This document shows, piece by piece, positions 1 to 11,276 of a stretch of 64,000 bases of DNA. Numbering within the stretch: position 1 is the stretch's first letter; every line of letters starts with the position of its first letter. The stretch is from Notospermus geniculatus. Lineage: Eukaryota > Nemertea > Pilidiophora > Heteronemertea > Lineidae. Position numbers and translations under genes: made by a program. The notes under the pieces were generated by a model. That model was not told where the DNA came from. It searched no databases and saw only the letters and a program-made list of their open reading frames with translations. The stretch lies in contig NMRB01000671.1 of NCBI GenBank assembly GCA_002633025.1, forward strand, positions 23,901 through 87,900, written 5' to 3'.

Positions 1-379
1 ACCCCCCCCCCCCGGCCTGTACTGTATGTTCTCAGGGCTTGTTGTACTTGACTCGATGACGCGAAGACTCGATGGCGCGATGACTCGATGACCGCCAAAG
101 TTATCCAGTTAAATTCAGCTGGTTATTTCTAAGAAGTGGAATGGATCAACGGCGGAAGTGGACCGACGTAGTGTTCCCAGCTACCAAGAAGTGTAGTGTG
201 GTTGATATTCAGCGTAAATCATGAAATGAAGGATAGCCTCGAACTAGGCCTATATCTCCTAAGTCCTTGAGAATTTACTATGGGTCCCTTTTGAAAAGTT
301 GTAGGGATTGGTCTTCTCTCCCTATTCCATACCCCGGAGGAGGTATAGCGGTAATTTTCATCCCTTTTGAGCAATGATC
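1..379. other. No gene seen; poly-C start and a shared repeat
   Basis: The window opens with a run of 13 C. The stretch near 45-110 (GACTCGATGGCGCGATGACTC) recurs in diverged form near 54290-54335, so it belongs to a dispersed repeat. No supportable ORF or RNA gene is visible. The 3' end of the minus-strand Myb/SANT gene begins at 380. Confidence 0.5.
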
Positions 380-3204
380 CTACTGCGTACCGGTAGATTC
401 AGTACACATGTCGGAATCAACTTCATCCATTTCAGTACGGCGGAAATCGCTCTGTTCATTGGCACGCTTCAATTTATCAATTTTCGAATTCAAATAACGG
501 AACTTTGCCTGTTGGACGCTCTTCTTTAGCGCCAGTACTTCCATTGATGCTTTATGTTCTTTTGCAAACATATCCAAATGGGAAGATTGAGTAGGTGCCA
601 ATTGTGTTGCCGACCCGTGAGTAGATGCCGATTGTGTTGCCGATCCGTGATGATGTACGTCACTGACGATGGTGTTCCTCCTCATGTTAGAGCCTTCCAT
701 TGGTGATGCTTGTCGCGGAGCTGTTGCACGCGCCTGCCTTAGGGTTGCTGTAGCCTCTGGGGTTGGCCTCCTGTTGAAAAAAATAGAAGTTAGCCCTTAT
801 AGGCCCAAACTCGCCTTTTTGCGAGTAGACTACCGTACCTCACACGTTTCCAAACTGAGAGTTCAATGTGCAGATCTAAAGTCTTAAGAAAAAAGTAATT
901 ATCTTTTCTTGATGGGCATGGCACATTGTTCAGTAACTCGAGGTTGTGCTTCTCTGTATGCCACATGAGAAAGAGAACGGTCCATACGAGGTCGGCCAGT
1001 GGTGCTGGTGTCCTTCTCGATCTGGGATGTGTCGAGGCCACTGGGGACAGCAACAAGTTTTGGATTATCAGATCCAAGAATTTCCACGACGAGATCATTG
1101 ACTGGAGTCCAATTCACAGCACCGTCTCCAGTTTTATTCCTCTTGCGATGTTTCTCTTTTGTCAATGACTGCAAGTCCTGCCATTTTTTCCGGATGTCTT
1201 CCCAGTCACGTCTAACGCATCCATGATGTTCAAGTGCTCATGCTCTTTCAATCCACTGTTTTTAGCTCAGCTGACCAAAGGTCAGCTGAGCTATTCATAT
1301 GTATACTGAGTGGCGTCCGTCTGTGTGTGTGTGTGTCGTCCGTGAAACTGGCACGTTTCGCAACCGCAAGGCCCAGGGTCATGAAAGTTGGTGGAGAGGT
1401 AGGCCCTAGGAAGGACTCGAAACAGAACCAATTTTTTTTGCGATTTGACCCACATTATGCCCCCCAGGGGGCAATTTGCGCAAAACGAAATATCTCAATA
1501 TCTCAGCACCTGTGATAAATATGTCGACCAAAAGTGATGGAATAGATCATCCTGAAGAAATCAGGTCCTCTTAGCTTAGCTCCCTAAACTCGCACGCACG
1601 AGGCCCTGAACAAACCAGCAGCATTTCGTGGAGTAGAATGGCCATGACGTCTAGATAGCTTACTCCCGATACTGATTCCTCACTGTGGCCATATGAAACT
1701 TACAAATTCTCAAAGGCCAGCAAGACTTGTCGAATTTATTCTTTATTGCTACTTTCTAAGCGTTGGCAATCATACATTCTGCTGCTTTTATCACATATTT
1801 GGTTATTTACTTCGATATTATTCCTTTTACGGTGGGGGAATAACACACTCGGAACAGCCAAGCTTCACGGATACCAGAAGCACGTTGCCTGACAACACTG
1901 GTCACGTGACTAGCAACGCAACTCTGTCGAACATGGCGGGTGATTCATTTGACCTACGGCTTTGGACGAGTAAACATCTCCCATTCAACGTAATACGCTG
2001 CATTCTGAAGCAAATAACAGATCGTTTGTATAGCATATGACATTATTCACCCAAAATGTCATCTTAGTCAACCCCATATGATGAAAAAGTGCAGCATTTT
2101 ACAGCCAAAGCGCGAGTTTTCGCTCGCCTCAAAAGCAACAGACAGCGCTGTAGGAAAAGTCATTAGCATAAATCTTTGCAGGAGGCGGGGCTTACTTTGA
2201 TTGCAGCGCGCTGATTGGCCGCATGTTTTCTTGGCGGCAGTACTCCACGAAATGCTGCTGGTTTGTTCAGGGCCTCGTGCGTGCGAGTTAGGGAGGTAAG
2301 CTAAGAGGACCTGATTTCTTCAGGATGGGAATAGATAGGTTGATATTTTCTACATCATTTCAAAGGGAAAATAATGTTAGATCTGTCCACCAGGGGGTGC
2401 TATTCAACAAAATCAAAAACAGGGGTATTTGAATTTCCCGCCCTTCAAAGTTCCTAGAGTGACTCTGTAACTGGTGTCCTGTCCACCTATATGTAGCCAG
2501 TGGTAACACTGAGACTGGACTGATACTATGTTGAACCTTAGTTGACAAAATAGCCACCATGCTTTTCATCATTTGAGAAGTTCAACGTGCTGTTATATCG
2601 TGACTATCTTTCATCAGGTAAGGTCACATACTTCAACTCATTCTTTTGTAGGGCAACAGTCTCAATGCCTAATTGGTAACTTAGATCATTCAAATAGATA
2701 GATTTGAACAGTCTAGTAGTGGAGCATGCATTGACACAAGATCATGATCAACCTCACCACCATGAACTACATGTAGTGCTGTGGTCTCACTAAACAGTGG
2801 GCGGGCATCCAGGCAACCGAGTAGCTTCACCCTGTTTATACCTTACACGTTGATATTCATGTCATCACCTTCTAATGGTGTAGGACTCGCAATATCATTG
2901 GGGAAACACTGCTATTTTACTTGTGTGCCTTTAAAGTCGTGATATTCACGACTTTGAATTTAAAGGACAGTTTTCGGGCTAGCGTGTCTGCCTACAAGTA
3001 CAACTAAATTACACCTGAAATCAATATTGTCAGCTGAGCGCATCGCCCATGGGCGACTTGTTTCTTCTCCTGACTTGTTAGTTTTGATGACAAGGAACCG
3101 AAAATAATTCGTTTGCGTTCCTTTATCTCTGAAAGCATGAAGGTTATTTCCTCAGGTCCAAAGTTGGGTTTCCTCGTCTTGGCAATGGCATTTCCCTGTG
3201 CCAT
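380..3204 (-). CDS. Myb/SANT-like (NAIF1-type) Harbinger accessory protein, 3 exon blocks
   Basis: In PIF/Harbinger transposons a Myb/SANT protein partners the HARBI1-type transposase, binding element DNA and helping nuclear import; NAIF1 is the vertebrate relative. Exon 1 is 3204-3015 (ATG at 3204) and starts the helix-turn-helix with KPNFGPEEITFMLSEIKERK. It ends at a CAG|GTGTAA donor in phase with an acceptor at 1236. Exon 2 (1236 to about 900) carries DWEDIRKKWQDLQSLTKEKH and then NKTGDGAVNW and LVAVPSGLDTSQIE, which match the conserved tail of this family. Exon 3 (770-380) follows a strong TTTTTTTCAACAG acceptor and encodes a Q/S/T-rich stretch and a charged helix (about LALKKSVQQAKFRYLNSKID) to the stop. 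The exon 2 donor could not be placed in phase, so that junction is unresolved. The 1.8-kb first intron contains two nested repeats and part of a third. Divergently arranged with the transposase at 3485. The family call is firm; whether the gene is active is unknown. Confidence 0.75.
1264..1547 (+). repeat. Dispersed repeat family A, copy 1 (interrupted)
   Basis: It starts with a palindrome (AGCTCAGCTGACC / GGTCAGCTGAGCT) followed by GTCCGTC-rich DNA and the 'CGTTTCGCAACCGC' segment. Related copies are at 7112-7400 (plus) and 17065-16275 (minus). The copy resumes after the element at 1548-2327, in the stretch beginning at 2328. Confidence 0.6.
1548..2327. mobile_element. Non-autonomous Mutator-like element, 780 bp, 9-bp TSD
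   Basis: Both ends carry an ~88-bp, almost perfect inverted repeat beginning CATCCTGAAGAAATCAGGTC (1548-1636 and 2239-2327). It is flanked by an exact 9-bp direct duplication, GGAATAGAT, at 1539-1547 and 2328-2336. Long inverted ends with a 9-bp duplication point to the Mutator superfamily; foldback-type elements share that duplication length. No transposase is inside; an open frame at 1693-2040 has no recognisable domain. It lies within repeat family A, inside the Myb gene intron. Confidence 0.85.
2580..2800 (-). repeat. Truncated copy of the TTAA MITE family
   Basis: Reverse-oriented similarity to the elements at 20403, 37542 and 38092. Shared blocks include CATCAGGTAAGGT, 'CTTCAACTCATT', 'TGATCATGATC' read in reverse, and the 'CTCACCACCATGAA' block. 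Both ends are decayed. Confidence 0.6.
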
Positions 3205-3472
3205 ACTGTCAACGTGTCCTGCTGAAGAATGTGACTCAGCAATGATTCATTCATTGCTGGGGCCTTTTCTTTAACTCATGTCATTATATAATAAGGCAAG
3301 TTGGTCGAGAAGGTAAGGGCCCTTGTTACCACCATTTGCGCAATGCTCTAATTAATGCAGACCCATGAAACACACACTGACCAATGTCTCATTGTGCACA
3401 GACTACCCTACACACTTCCCTGTCGTCGCAAATGCTGGCTAGGTATCTGCGGCGTCCAAGAGTATACTGTAA

Positions 3473-3510
3473 ACTCGATGATCCATGGCTATAGCCATGG
3501 ATCATCGAGT
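3473..3510. promoter_or_regulatory. Perfect 38-bp palindrome over the transposase start
   Basis: The 19-nt arm ACTCGATGATCCATGGCTA is followed at once by its exact reverse complement. It lies between the divergent Myb and transposase genes and includes the candidate start codons of the transposase (ATGGCT and ATGGAT). It could be an operator-like binding site for a dimeric element protein, or a chance or gene-conversion palindrome. The sequence proves only the symmetry. Confidence 0.55.
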
Positions 3511-4150
3511 CAGGTTTTTGCAATATATTCAGCAAGAGGAGCAGGGAAATGAAATTCTCGAAAGGAGGGGCCGTGTCATTCGGGACCGAGATAATCCGCT
3601 TGATTACCTATGTGATGAGACTTTCAAACAACTTTTTCGTTTGAATCGACCACTATTCTATGAACTTCTCAACATGATAGAGGATAGAATTGCCCACCCA
3701 TCTGATCGAAATATGCACTACAACTTCTCGTGGCTCTCCGATTCTTTGCATCGGGCTCATTTGAACAGGTAGCAGATACTGTACTTGTGCACAAAAGTAC
3801 TGTCTGTCGCATCATAAAACGGGTGACGGAGGCTTTAATAGCATTTCGTGGACACTTTATACAGTGGCCAAGTCCTGATCAGTGTCTGGCCTACCAACAG
3901 GAGATATTTGAAAACCATGGGATCCCTTGCATCGATGGCTTCATTGATGGCACTCATATTCGCATCGTGAAACCTCATCAGTATGGGGAAACATATGTGA
4001 ACCGCAAGAACTATCATTCTATTAACACACAAATTGTATCTGCTGGTGAGGATCTTCGAATCATCATCGCGATGTTGTTGCAAAATGGCCGGGATCCACT
4101 CACGACTCACACGTACTTCTTGGTACTGAAGTTACGAACATTTGATACAA
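3485..4150 (+). pseudogene. HARBI1-like Harbinger DDE transposase, frameshifted
   Basis: This matches the nuclease/transposase of PIF/Harbinger elements, which cuts and joins DNA at TWA targets. The first block (3485 to about 3745) has the N-terminal region LFRLNRPLFYELLNMIEDRI. The second block, in another frame (about 3730-4070), holds LRFFASGSFEQVADTVLVHK, a helix-turn-helix-like segment, and the hallmark IPCIDGFIDGTHIRIVKPHQ with the first catalytic Asp, followed by the NRKNYHSIN motif. A third block in the first frame (about 4071-4150) reads KWPGSTHDSHVL, matching the second catalytic motif, and then stops. At least two frameshifts therefore break the gene. The C-terminal third, with the last acidic residue, is not recognisable. 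Its partner is the Myb/SANT gene upstream on the other strand. Confidence 0.8.
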
Positions 4151-4169
4151 TGTGGCGTGTTGTTTAAAG

Positions 4170-4820
4170 TTGCCTTTATTCCTTGATATTCATTGAAAAA
4201 AATAACGCCATCGACTCTTCGCTGAGAGAATATCTGATTTTATTCGGTTGACTACCTAAGTATTTTCAGATTAATGAAAACATCAGGTTTAGCATACCGG
4301 TACGTGCTAAAAGTCATGAAATTTGGTAATTTCATCCGATTTCAGTGAAGGTGATGTTGCGCAGGAAGATGTGTTGAGAGTAACGTCACTCAAGCGGATA
4401 ATGATGAAACCATGAACTCGCTTTCAAAGGACACAGTGTCGAGGTATGTCAACAGTAAAATCATGTCTCCGTCAGGTCAAAGCATACATTATAATGGTAT
4501 CAGTGCGTGAGATGCATGAGATGCACAGTTGCAAAATGCAATTAACCTGGGACATTCTTCCCATTCTTCTTTTCAGCAGTACAAGCTACGACGGTGCGCT
4601 TCGTTGTGGCATCTTTCTGCCTCGTTCTGCTCATTCCGGACTGGGGTTACCAAGAAAGATGTGCTGGGTCGCCTAGCAGGATCCCTTCAGCAGCACCGTC
4701 TTTAATTTGACGACGTAACGTGGACTCTTCAAAAATCCTGGAGTCGTGGGCAGATCCATACCATCTGGTTACTACATTTTGTGAACTTCAGGTCAGAATC
4801 ACAAACAAACTGGCAGTTCA
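4170..4820. other. No gene recognised
   Basis: Position suggests the decayed 3' part of the Harbinger element, but no conserved transposase motif or terminal inverted repeat could be found. Short open frames here, such as 4446-4676, have no recognisable domain. Confidence 0.4.
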
Positions 4821-4824
4821 GGCC

Positions 4825-5490
4825 TATAGAGGCTATGCACTGACGTCATCAAATGACGTCACCAATGGGTATGACGCCACGTGTTGGATGGAAAATGGAC
4901 GGAGCACGTGGTCAGATGCACTGCGGGTCACGTACCTGTAATGCGTGGCCAATGCATTTACCATTAGGAATGGCGAGATGCCTGTGCTCGTAGATTTGTC
5001 CCAGAGTTTCGTTGGAAGGAACCGTTCGGACACAACGTACCCCTAGCCTAATGCTTCAAACCGTAAAGTTTTCGTTGTGGGTTGACCATGATAATTTCAG
5101 GGTTTGGGGGTGCTGAAAATATGAGGGGTAATTTCGCACGATATTTCAATGCAGCCACTCCATATCGGCGTAGTAATACACTTAGCCCACTGGAAAACAG
5201 GCTTATGATACCATCACTATCAAACTTTCCCAAAAGTTGAAAATTATTTTTCTCCTAATTATTTCTGTGTCAAACAGAATATTTAAGTGCCTTTTACTCG
5301 ATATTATCTATGATAAATGGAGAAAACTGGGTTTTTAAAGATCTACTTTTACCATGTAACCCCGCGCTGATTGGTCAATTCCTGGCACGTGACCTGCGTC
5401 AGAATGTCACAACGTTCCATCCAACATGGCGTCACCTCGCTGATGACGTCACGTGCATAGCCTCTACACCAACCCTTTCTGTTCACGTGT
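4825..5490. repeat. MITE with ~130-bp imperfect inverted ends
   Basis: The left arm (TATAGAGGCTATGCACTGACGT and on to about 4960) is the reverse complement of about 5355-5482, with scattered differences. Both arms contain GACGTCA and CACGTG words. The centre has no recognisable ORF. The target duplication was not determined. Confidence 0.6.
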
Positions 5491-5525
5491 CTTGCTGCAT
5501 TTTCAACACCAGGATTAAATGATAA

Positions 5526-5886
5526 AGTCCGGCGCAGCCTTCGCGCGACCCAAAGGAATGCGGAAGTAGGCTTACCACAAACCACAGGCTGACCACAAAT
5601 CTTATTCAACACACGACCTTGAATAACCGATTGGACTGCGTGATCAAATTATACTCTGCTCCACTTTTACACGCAAAAACGAAAATTACAGGCAGCATCT
5701 CTCTCATGAGTCCTTTACTATGGCCGTAGAGTGTATGAATTGCGAATAGACTGTAATAGTGCCCAGTCATGTGCAGGCGATCGTGTTGGTAACGCAGGGG
5801 TAGATGGCGTAATTAGGTAGCCGCAAGCTGTTGTCAGATTTCGTATTTCTGCATTCCATTGGGTCGCGCGAAGGCTGCGCCGGACT
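5526..5886. repeat. MITE with ~35-bp inverted ends (AGTCCGGCGCAGCC)
   Basis: The left end AGTCCGGCGCAGCCTTCGCG is inverted at the right end, CGCGAAGGCTGCGCCGGACT. ATAA/TAA flanks both sides, as for Harbinger-type MITEs. Confidence 0.65.
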
Positions 5887-5888
5887 AT

Positions 5889-6042
5889 AAAGTCGGTGAC
5901 AGACTGGCGCGTAAGCAACGCGTCTGGAAGCGTTCAACCAATCAGGGAGGCGGTATAACACTGACCGAAACACCTACCGAAGAATCTGATTGGCGGAACG
6001 CCTGCAGGACGCGCTGCATACGCGCCAGTCTGTCACCGGCTT
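5889..6042. repeat. Short MITE, GTCGGTGACAGACTGGCGCG ends
   Basis: About 22-bp inverted ends at 5891-5912 and 6020-6041 bound roughly 150 bp. It adjoins the previous MITE and lands next to or inside a HARBI1-like fragment. TAA/TTA flanks again suggest Harbinger-type mobilisation. Confidence 0.6.
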
Positions 6043-6160
6043 AAGAACGAGTGTCCCGTCCACAGCACCAATTATTCCTGGCATCATCTGTGCTACTCTG
6101 ACTTGCTGGGTTGACGACTCTCTTGTGATTGTGTGGCTTTTACCAAATTTGTAAACCAAT
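6043..6160 (-). pseudogene. HARBI1-like transposase fragment
   Basis: The minus strand encodes RVAQMMPGIIGAVDGTLVL, which resembles the segment around the first catalytic Asp of HARBI1-family transposases (GxIDGTH in intact members). It is cut at 6042 by the neighbouring MITE and no downstream continuation was found. Only about 40 residues support the call. Confidence 0.45.
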
Positions 6161-6355
6161 ACACCATTAGATTCTGACTGAGTATGATTGAATTGATACC
6201 CTGATGTAGGCTACCGCAGTGTTGGAAGTGAGGGGAGCCCACAGCTGACAGTTCCATGCTATTCGATCTAGTAATAATTAAGTTCAAACAATTTGAAATA
6301 ACAATCATTGTTATAAGCTCTTTATCTATTCATAGATCGCCAGTCTCGTCTTTAG

Positions 6356-6476
6356 GGCCCATATTCATAAAATCTTGCTAGTCATATAGTTGCCTGCTAA
6401 AGTGCCTAGTTTGTACCTAGGCCAAAGTACACAACTAGCAACCAACTAAACTAGCAAGGTTTTATGAATATGGGCC
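6356..6476. repeat. Hairpin MITE with GGCCCATATTCATAAAA ends
   Basis: GGCCCATATTCATAAAATCT at 6356 is inverted at CAAGGTTTTATGAATATGGGCC (ending 6476). About 120 bp that can fold back along most of its length. A related GGCCCATATTTTCAAAGC family occurs at 42568, 45548 and 48005. Confidence 0.75.
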
Positions 6477-7111
6477 AAGATGTTTACTCTTCCAAATAAG
6501 AAAGCATTAGCTTCTATCACAGCGATCGCATGGGAGCGTTGAAGTCCAGAAAGGAACGATCGAGCTGGTCATTCATGGCCATTGTCAACGTAGGCGGGGC
6601 GAGTATGGTATTGTTAGTTCAGCGAGAGCCAATCATAGTTGTCCTATTCAATAAGGTGGTGGACGAGGGTTAGGCTTACTGCGCAGCGTCTTCGCAGGCG
6701 TCTTTAGTGAAAGAAACCTGATTAGTTTTCGTTTCGACCTTCTCCATTTTTGACGGAGTGTGCATGCGATTTGGAGCCTACCTCTGTCCATGCAGCGCCC
6801 TCGATCCTTCACTTCCGGTTATCAGGCGAGTGAATGATGACGTACTTGGTATGCGCAGGGTGTAATGGGTGTTCAAGGTAGGAAGCTTAGTGTACATACA
6901 TTACGAACATTACCAAACGCTCGACTTCGGCAGCCAGGTAGTCTGCCGAAGTTGAGTGTAAAAATTTTTGCATGCAAGTCGGAGTGTATATCTGAGCTGT
7001 CAGCTTTAATCTGCTTATTTCTCGTGAATCAAGGAATAGATTGGGAACGAGATCTTGATACAAATCATCGTGTATCAAGATCGTGTATCATCGTGGTGGT
7101 ATATTTTAATG
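6477..7111. other. No gene recognised
   Basis: A short inverted pair (TCTTGATACA near 7050 and TGTATCAAGA near 7070) and an imperfect repeat of ACTTCGGCAG are visible. Open frames here lack domain-like composition. Confidence 0.4.
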
Positions 7112-7400
7112 ATTTCAGCTCACCTGATGAGCTCTTACGGTGGTGTAGCGTCCGTCGTCCGTTTCGTAACCGCTGGGGCTATTGATCTGAAACTTGGTAC
7201 ATACATACCCCTAGGTCAGATGACCAATGGCACTAAGTTTCGGTCCCATTTGATTCTTGGCTTGGACACCAGGCGGCCAAAACCAAAATTTTGTTCTTCC
7301 GGTACATTCAGTCAGGTGAACGCATGGTCCATGGACCATTTCAATATAATATCCAGCAAAAAGTCCGTAACTTCATCTTGTTCTGTGAAAGAAACTCGAT
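7112..7400 (+). repeat. Dispersed repeat family A, copy 2
   Basis: It begins CAGCTCACCTGATGAGCT, then GTGTAGCGTCCGTCGTCCGT, then the block TTCGTAACCGCTGGGGCTAT, which closely matches the minus-strand copy near 17000. The GGCGGCCAAAACC segment also recurs there. Confidence 0.7.
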
Positions 7401-7429
7401 GGACGACACGTACTCATAACGCGTAATAA

Positions 7430-8014
7430 ATTTGAAATAAAAAAATACGTACTGGTCATCCTGCTTTTTTCCATCTTTACAAAATGTACTACCCCATGCA
7501 TTTTTACGTTGCTGCCGGTGTAGCGTAGTGGAAGGTACGGTACCCTCAATTAGGTGTCCGCCGGAAACTCAGTTACAAGTTGTTGCCATAAATGATTGTC
7601 CTGCGGACTTCCGATTTTGGCCACGATTCGGACGTAAATGATTGTCTGGCTTGGAGTCTGATTTATGCGAGTCGCCGTCAATCCCTTTCGATGGTCAGTA
7701 TTGAACATGATTGTCGGTGTGTTCATTTGAGTTTTCCGCATGGAACTGAAGACGAATGGGGAAGTATGGGCTCATATTACATGTAGATCTAACAGGATGT
7801 CAATTCCTACAGAAAACATGTAGGTAAGGAAATGATTCCTGTCCTGGTTTGTTGGAGAACTCGGCCCTATCATCACGTGTAGCGTATCCGGCTGCCGTAA
7901 GCCTATATTTTTTCATTAACGTTACCGCCTCGACATTGACCTGGCGCTTTAACATACCTCGGGAGTCAGTTATGACTATGCAGTAGCATAAGCTGTCCTA
8001 ATAGTTGTATTATA
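7430..8014. other. No gene recognised
   Basis: AT-rich to mixed sequence. The frames at 7550-7786 on both strands overlap and show no family motif. Confidence 0.4.
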
Positions 8015-8718
8015 TCACTGGCCACAAGTATTGCAACATAGTTTTTTTCTTAATTTCTCGGTAGTCAGTCATCAGTCTTTGATTTTCAAGTGTGGATGTG
8101 ATACTTTGAGGTGTACTAAGCCTGTTGGTTCGAAAAGTTTTAAGGAAAAGTGAATATATCACGGAAATATCAGAATATCAAAATGTCCAATTTTGTCAAA
8201 AATCGAGGTTTTTTGAGAAAAGTTAAATTTTTTTGATAACTGTGGCTTTTCATTGGATGAAACTGGCATGGTGGGACACATGGGATGTCAGCTTTACATC
8301 AGCAGCAAAATATCATTTTTTCAGTTTGTAATAATTTTCGATAATATCAAATATCTTTGTTCGCAGTTGATATTTTTCAATTTTTTTTCTTGCTCATCAT
8401 CAGGCTTCATCATCGTGAAAAGGAAAGAATGATCCTGTATCACATGAAGATTTTGTCATTTTCATGTTTTGATATTTCTTTTTCATGGCTTGATATTTTC
8501 ATCAAAAGTGAGATTTTTCAGTCGGTATGGGCAACAGCATGTTTTGCCATAGGTCCCCTATATACTGTGGTGTCGGAGTTATGCCGGAGTGGGGGCGATA
8601 TGGAGTCGAATCCGGCATAACTCCGACACCACAGTATATTTGAAAATTGATGTAAAAGCAGTAAAGGCATGAGAGAAATCTAGAAAAAAACCTATGTTGC
8701 AATACTTATGGCCAGTGA
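8015..8718. mobile_element. Tc1/mariner-like non-autonomous element, ~700 bp
   Basis: The left end TCACTGGCCACAAGTATTGC is inverted at the right end, GCAATACTTATGGCCAGTGA, giving ~27-bp ends of the CACTGGCCACAA type seen in Tc1/mariner relatives. No transposase is encoded. The interior is AT-rich and contains a separate perfect hairpin (8560-8639). A TA duplication is not clean at the right side. Confidence 0.6.
8560..8639. repeat. Perfect 29-bp-arm hairpin
   Basis: The arm ATATACTGTGGTGTCGGAGT...GCCGGA (8560-8588) and its exact complement (8611-8639) are separated by 22 nt. It lies inside the Tc1-like element and may be a tiny foldback insertion of its own. Confidence 0.7.
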
Positions 8719-9613
8719 GTGTATTTCAAGCTGTGCTGATGTATCCATGACCATCTGAATCATCAAATAGCAGGCTGTTGTATGGCGGATCTCCATTTCA
8801 AGGATGTTCTCCTCTGTTACACCGGCAATTTTATTTTACCAAAATTTTATACTTGGTGTCATTGTCGTAATACCAAGGTATCGTGCCTTGAAATATGGAA
8901 ACTAAATGTCATTGACTAATGATACATGTAGTTTTTGAAAAATCAGAGTTTGAAGTTCGGGGCGATTTTTTTTATCCAGCCGATATATTTCGTCCCGCAA
9001 AACAGCGATTCGAAGGTTGAGGCCCTGCTCGGCATACTGCGCTTGCGGCCCTACGATTTGTGGCACCGTTGAAGGAAGCAGTCATGTTTGATCAGTGTGC
9101 GCCGAGCTTTGGTGCAAATACGCGTCAAATCCGACATAAGACGTCAGATAATTATGACCACACCACCACTCAGTGGTGTGGTCAGTATTGTTCTCGCATG
9201 ACACAAAATTGTTCTCTACCACATTCCTTTCCTCCACGTTTTCGGTCAAACTAGGTCATGCACGTCAAATCTGACTTGCACAGTCCAAAGATCTAATTGT
9301 TCTCCCGCGATGAAAAGATTCCTGTTCACTTTCATTCAATTTTGGCTGAGATAACGAACTTTTTCAGCTAAATAAATCGGGATCGCCGTAGTCTATAAAT
9401 AAAATGGGACCGTGCCTGGTACACGAGACCTATGCATGGCACGACGTCGTGCCTGTGTAGGCCTACATCCTGATCGATCGTTCGCCAGTTCATCGTATAT
9501 ACAGCATTCGAACACCGCCATCTTACGTCAACATAACAAACCAGCTTCTGGCAAAAACGTTTGTGGTGTGGTCATGGAATTCACTTTCAGTGAATTCTCA
9601 GTTCTAGTTACCA
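8719..9613. other. Intergenic; two short palindromes, no gene
   Basis: GACCACACCA...TGGTGTGGTC near 9157-9184 and GAATTCACTTTCAGTGAATTC near 9577-9597 are palindromic. The first motif recurs inverted near 9562, so the pair may bound an old MITE. The adjoining minus-strand gene ends at 9614. Confidence 0.4.
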
Positions 9614-10780
9614 TCAAGTTTCTCTGTAGCAGACTTTGGCGATCAGATTTGACTTGCTGGATGATCTTCTTGGCCAACCTATCAGTTGGTCATCTTCATC
9701 AAGAAATAGGTGGCACCTCGAACTAAACGACATCAGAACACGAAGATAGTGCACTTTCCGATTATTCAAACGTACACCACAAATACGCTGATTCAACTCA
9801 AACTTGCACAACTTCACATCACGAAATTCTTCAATATCAATTCCTGGCAGATGCCCTCCAAATGACGTCTCTATCTCTGCACTTTTCGACACCGATAATA
9901 TGTTACTACCAAAAAGTTGAATGAGATCTCCTTCGCCGACATTCATACAATATCTATTTCGAGAAACCAGATAAATATGTTGCGTTTTACCGCTATATCC
10001 CTGGTCGACGGAAAACCGACTCATTACAACATACGAACGAGCGATAGCTACTGAATAAAAATTGTGATTTTTATCACAGAAAAATTGCATCCTGCGAGGA
10101 TCCAAGAATATTACATTTATTCTACCAGCTGACGAATTTACTCTCTCTGCAAGCACATATTTTATTTTAATTGCAGCCGGATCGGTCAGCGTTCTGATAT
10201 AATCAAGTTCGAAAGTAAAATGTTTGCGACGTAATTTATAAAAACTAATGGAAGAAATCTGTTTGATGTAACCACCTATTGTTTCTTTCCTGCTATGACA
10301 TGTATGAACCAACAAAACGTTTTCACCACACATCATGAACTGTAGGTATTTGAATACCTGATTACTGTTATTTAGACGCCGATCTAACTCCTTGTACGGT
10401 AGAAGTATCTCCCGTTTTTGTTCACCCCTGATATCGAATACATAAGCTTTAATCTCTCGCACGGCATCATTAGATACTAATGTCCTTGACCTTCCAACTC
10501 GTGTGCAAACACCAACAACGTCATCTTTATAATCTCCAGCAATAAATGTTAGCAAGGTCTTCGCACCACATTTTATATTGAAATTATACTTTAGATCATA
10601 ATTATGAGTAGTTTCATTCCTTTGAAATACAAACACGTACCATGGTAAAATAAAAATCGAGCCACTTTGGGATACAACGATTACAGCCTTTTGTCTCTTG
10701 TGATAGTGTACAGTAGATTCATGTGTTGGGTACTCACCAATTATTTTTGCAGTTTGACACTCTGTGTACTTAACGTTCTA
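9614..10780 (-). CDS. Unidentified protein, beta-propeller-like, 3' exon
   Basis: The longest clean host-like frame of the window: about 385 codons from an in-frame TAG near 10778 down to the stop at 9614, with no in-frame ATG near the upstream edge. The visible part is therefore probably a terminal exon. It alternates short hydrophobic strands with polar turns, for example KAVIVVSQSGSIFILPWYVF, KAYVFDIRGE, GRINVIFLDPRRMQFF and KTQHIYLVSRNRYCMN, a rhythm typical of beta-propeller or F-box-associated repeats. No diagnostic family motif was recognised, so no function is assigned. The THAP-type transposon end lies only ~120 bp upstream, and another minus-strand block of similar texture (22261-22890) lies on the far side of that transposon. 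The two could be exons of one gene. Confidence 0.6.
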
Positions 10781-10920
10781 ACACGAAGAAAATTGTTAAA
10801 GTCCTATGTGCACCACAAAAGTAAATTCTCATTCTTTTTCAGCTTTGTAGGCTACAGCGTTCGGACAGAACTACATTTTGCTGTTAGTTTCATGAAAGTA
10901 CACTACTCAAAAAAAGTTAA

Positions 10921-11276
10921 GGGCCACTTGTTATTTACCTTGTTTACACTACATAAAAGTCCGGGCTCAGCCCGTGCTGAGCACGGGCTTTTTGCGTGTA
11001 CACCTATGAATCGCCATGTCTAAGTAAAGCCGCGTACATGCTCAAAAAGCCCGGGCTTCGAAAAGTCAGGGCTTTTTCAAACAGGTGTAACCACGGCTAC
11101 TTTGTGCACAACTATTTCATATAACAGTTTTTACACCTGAAAATGGTATGATGTAACTGTCCTGAATGACCTCAAACACACTGAGATTATTTACATATGT
11201 GGTAGGTTTCAGTTGTTGCATAACGTGTTCTGAAGCAATGCGTGAAATAGAGTTATGAGTTTTGAGAAAGTGGTCC
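10921..11276. mobile_element. Harbinger-type MITE inserted in the left end, TAA TSD
   Basis: 356 bp bounded by GGGCCACTT and AAGTGGTCC, flanked by TAA at 10918-10920 and 11277-11279. The right end of the host transposon (reverse strand) has the uninterrupted sequence AAAAGTTAAAGTCCTTATTT, i.e. the empty site. The interior has GC-rich inverted blocks (AGTCCGGGCT, AGCCCGGGCT, GTGCTGAGCAC). Confidence 0.8.
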
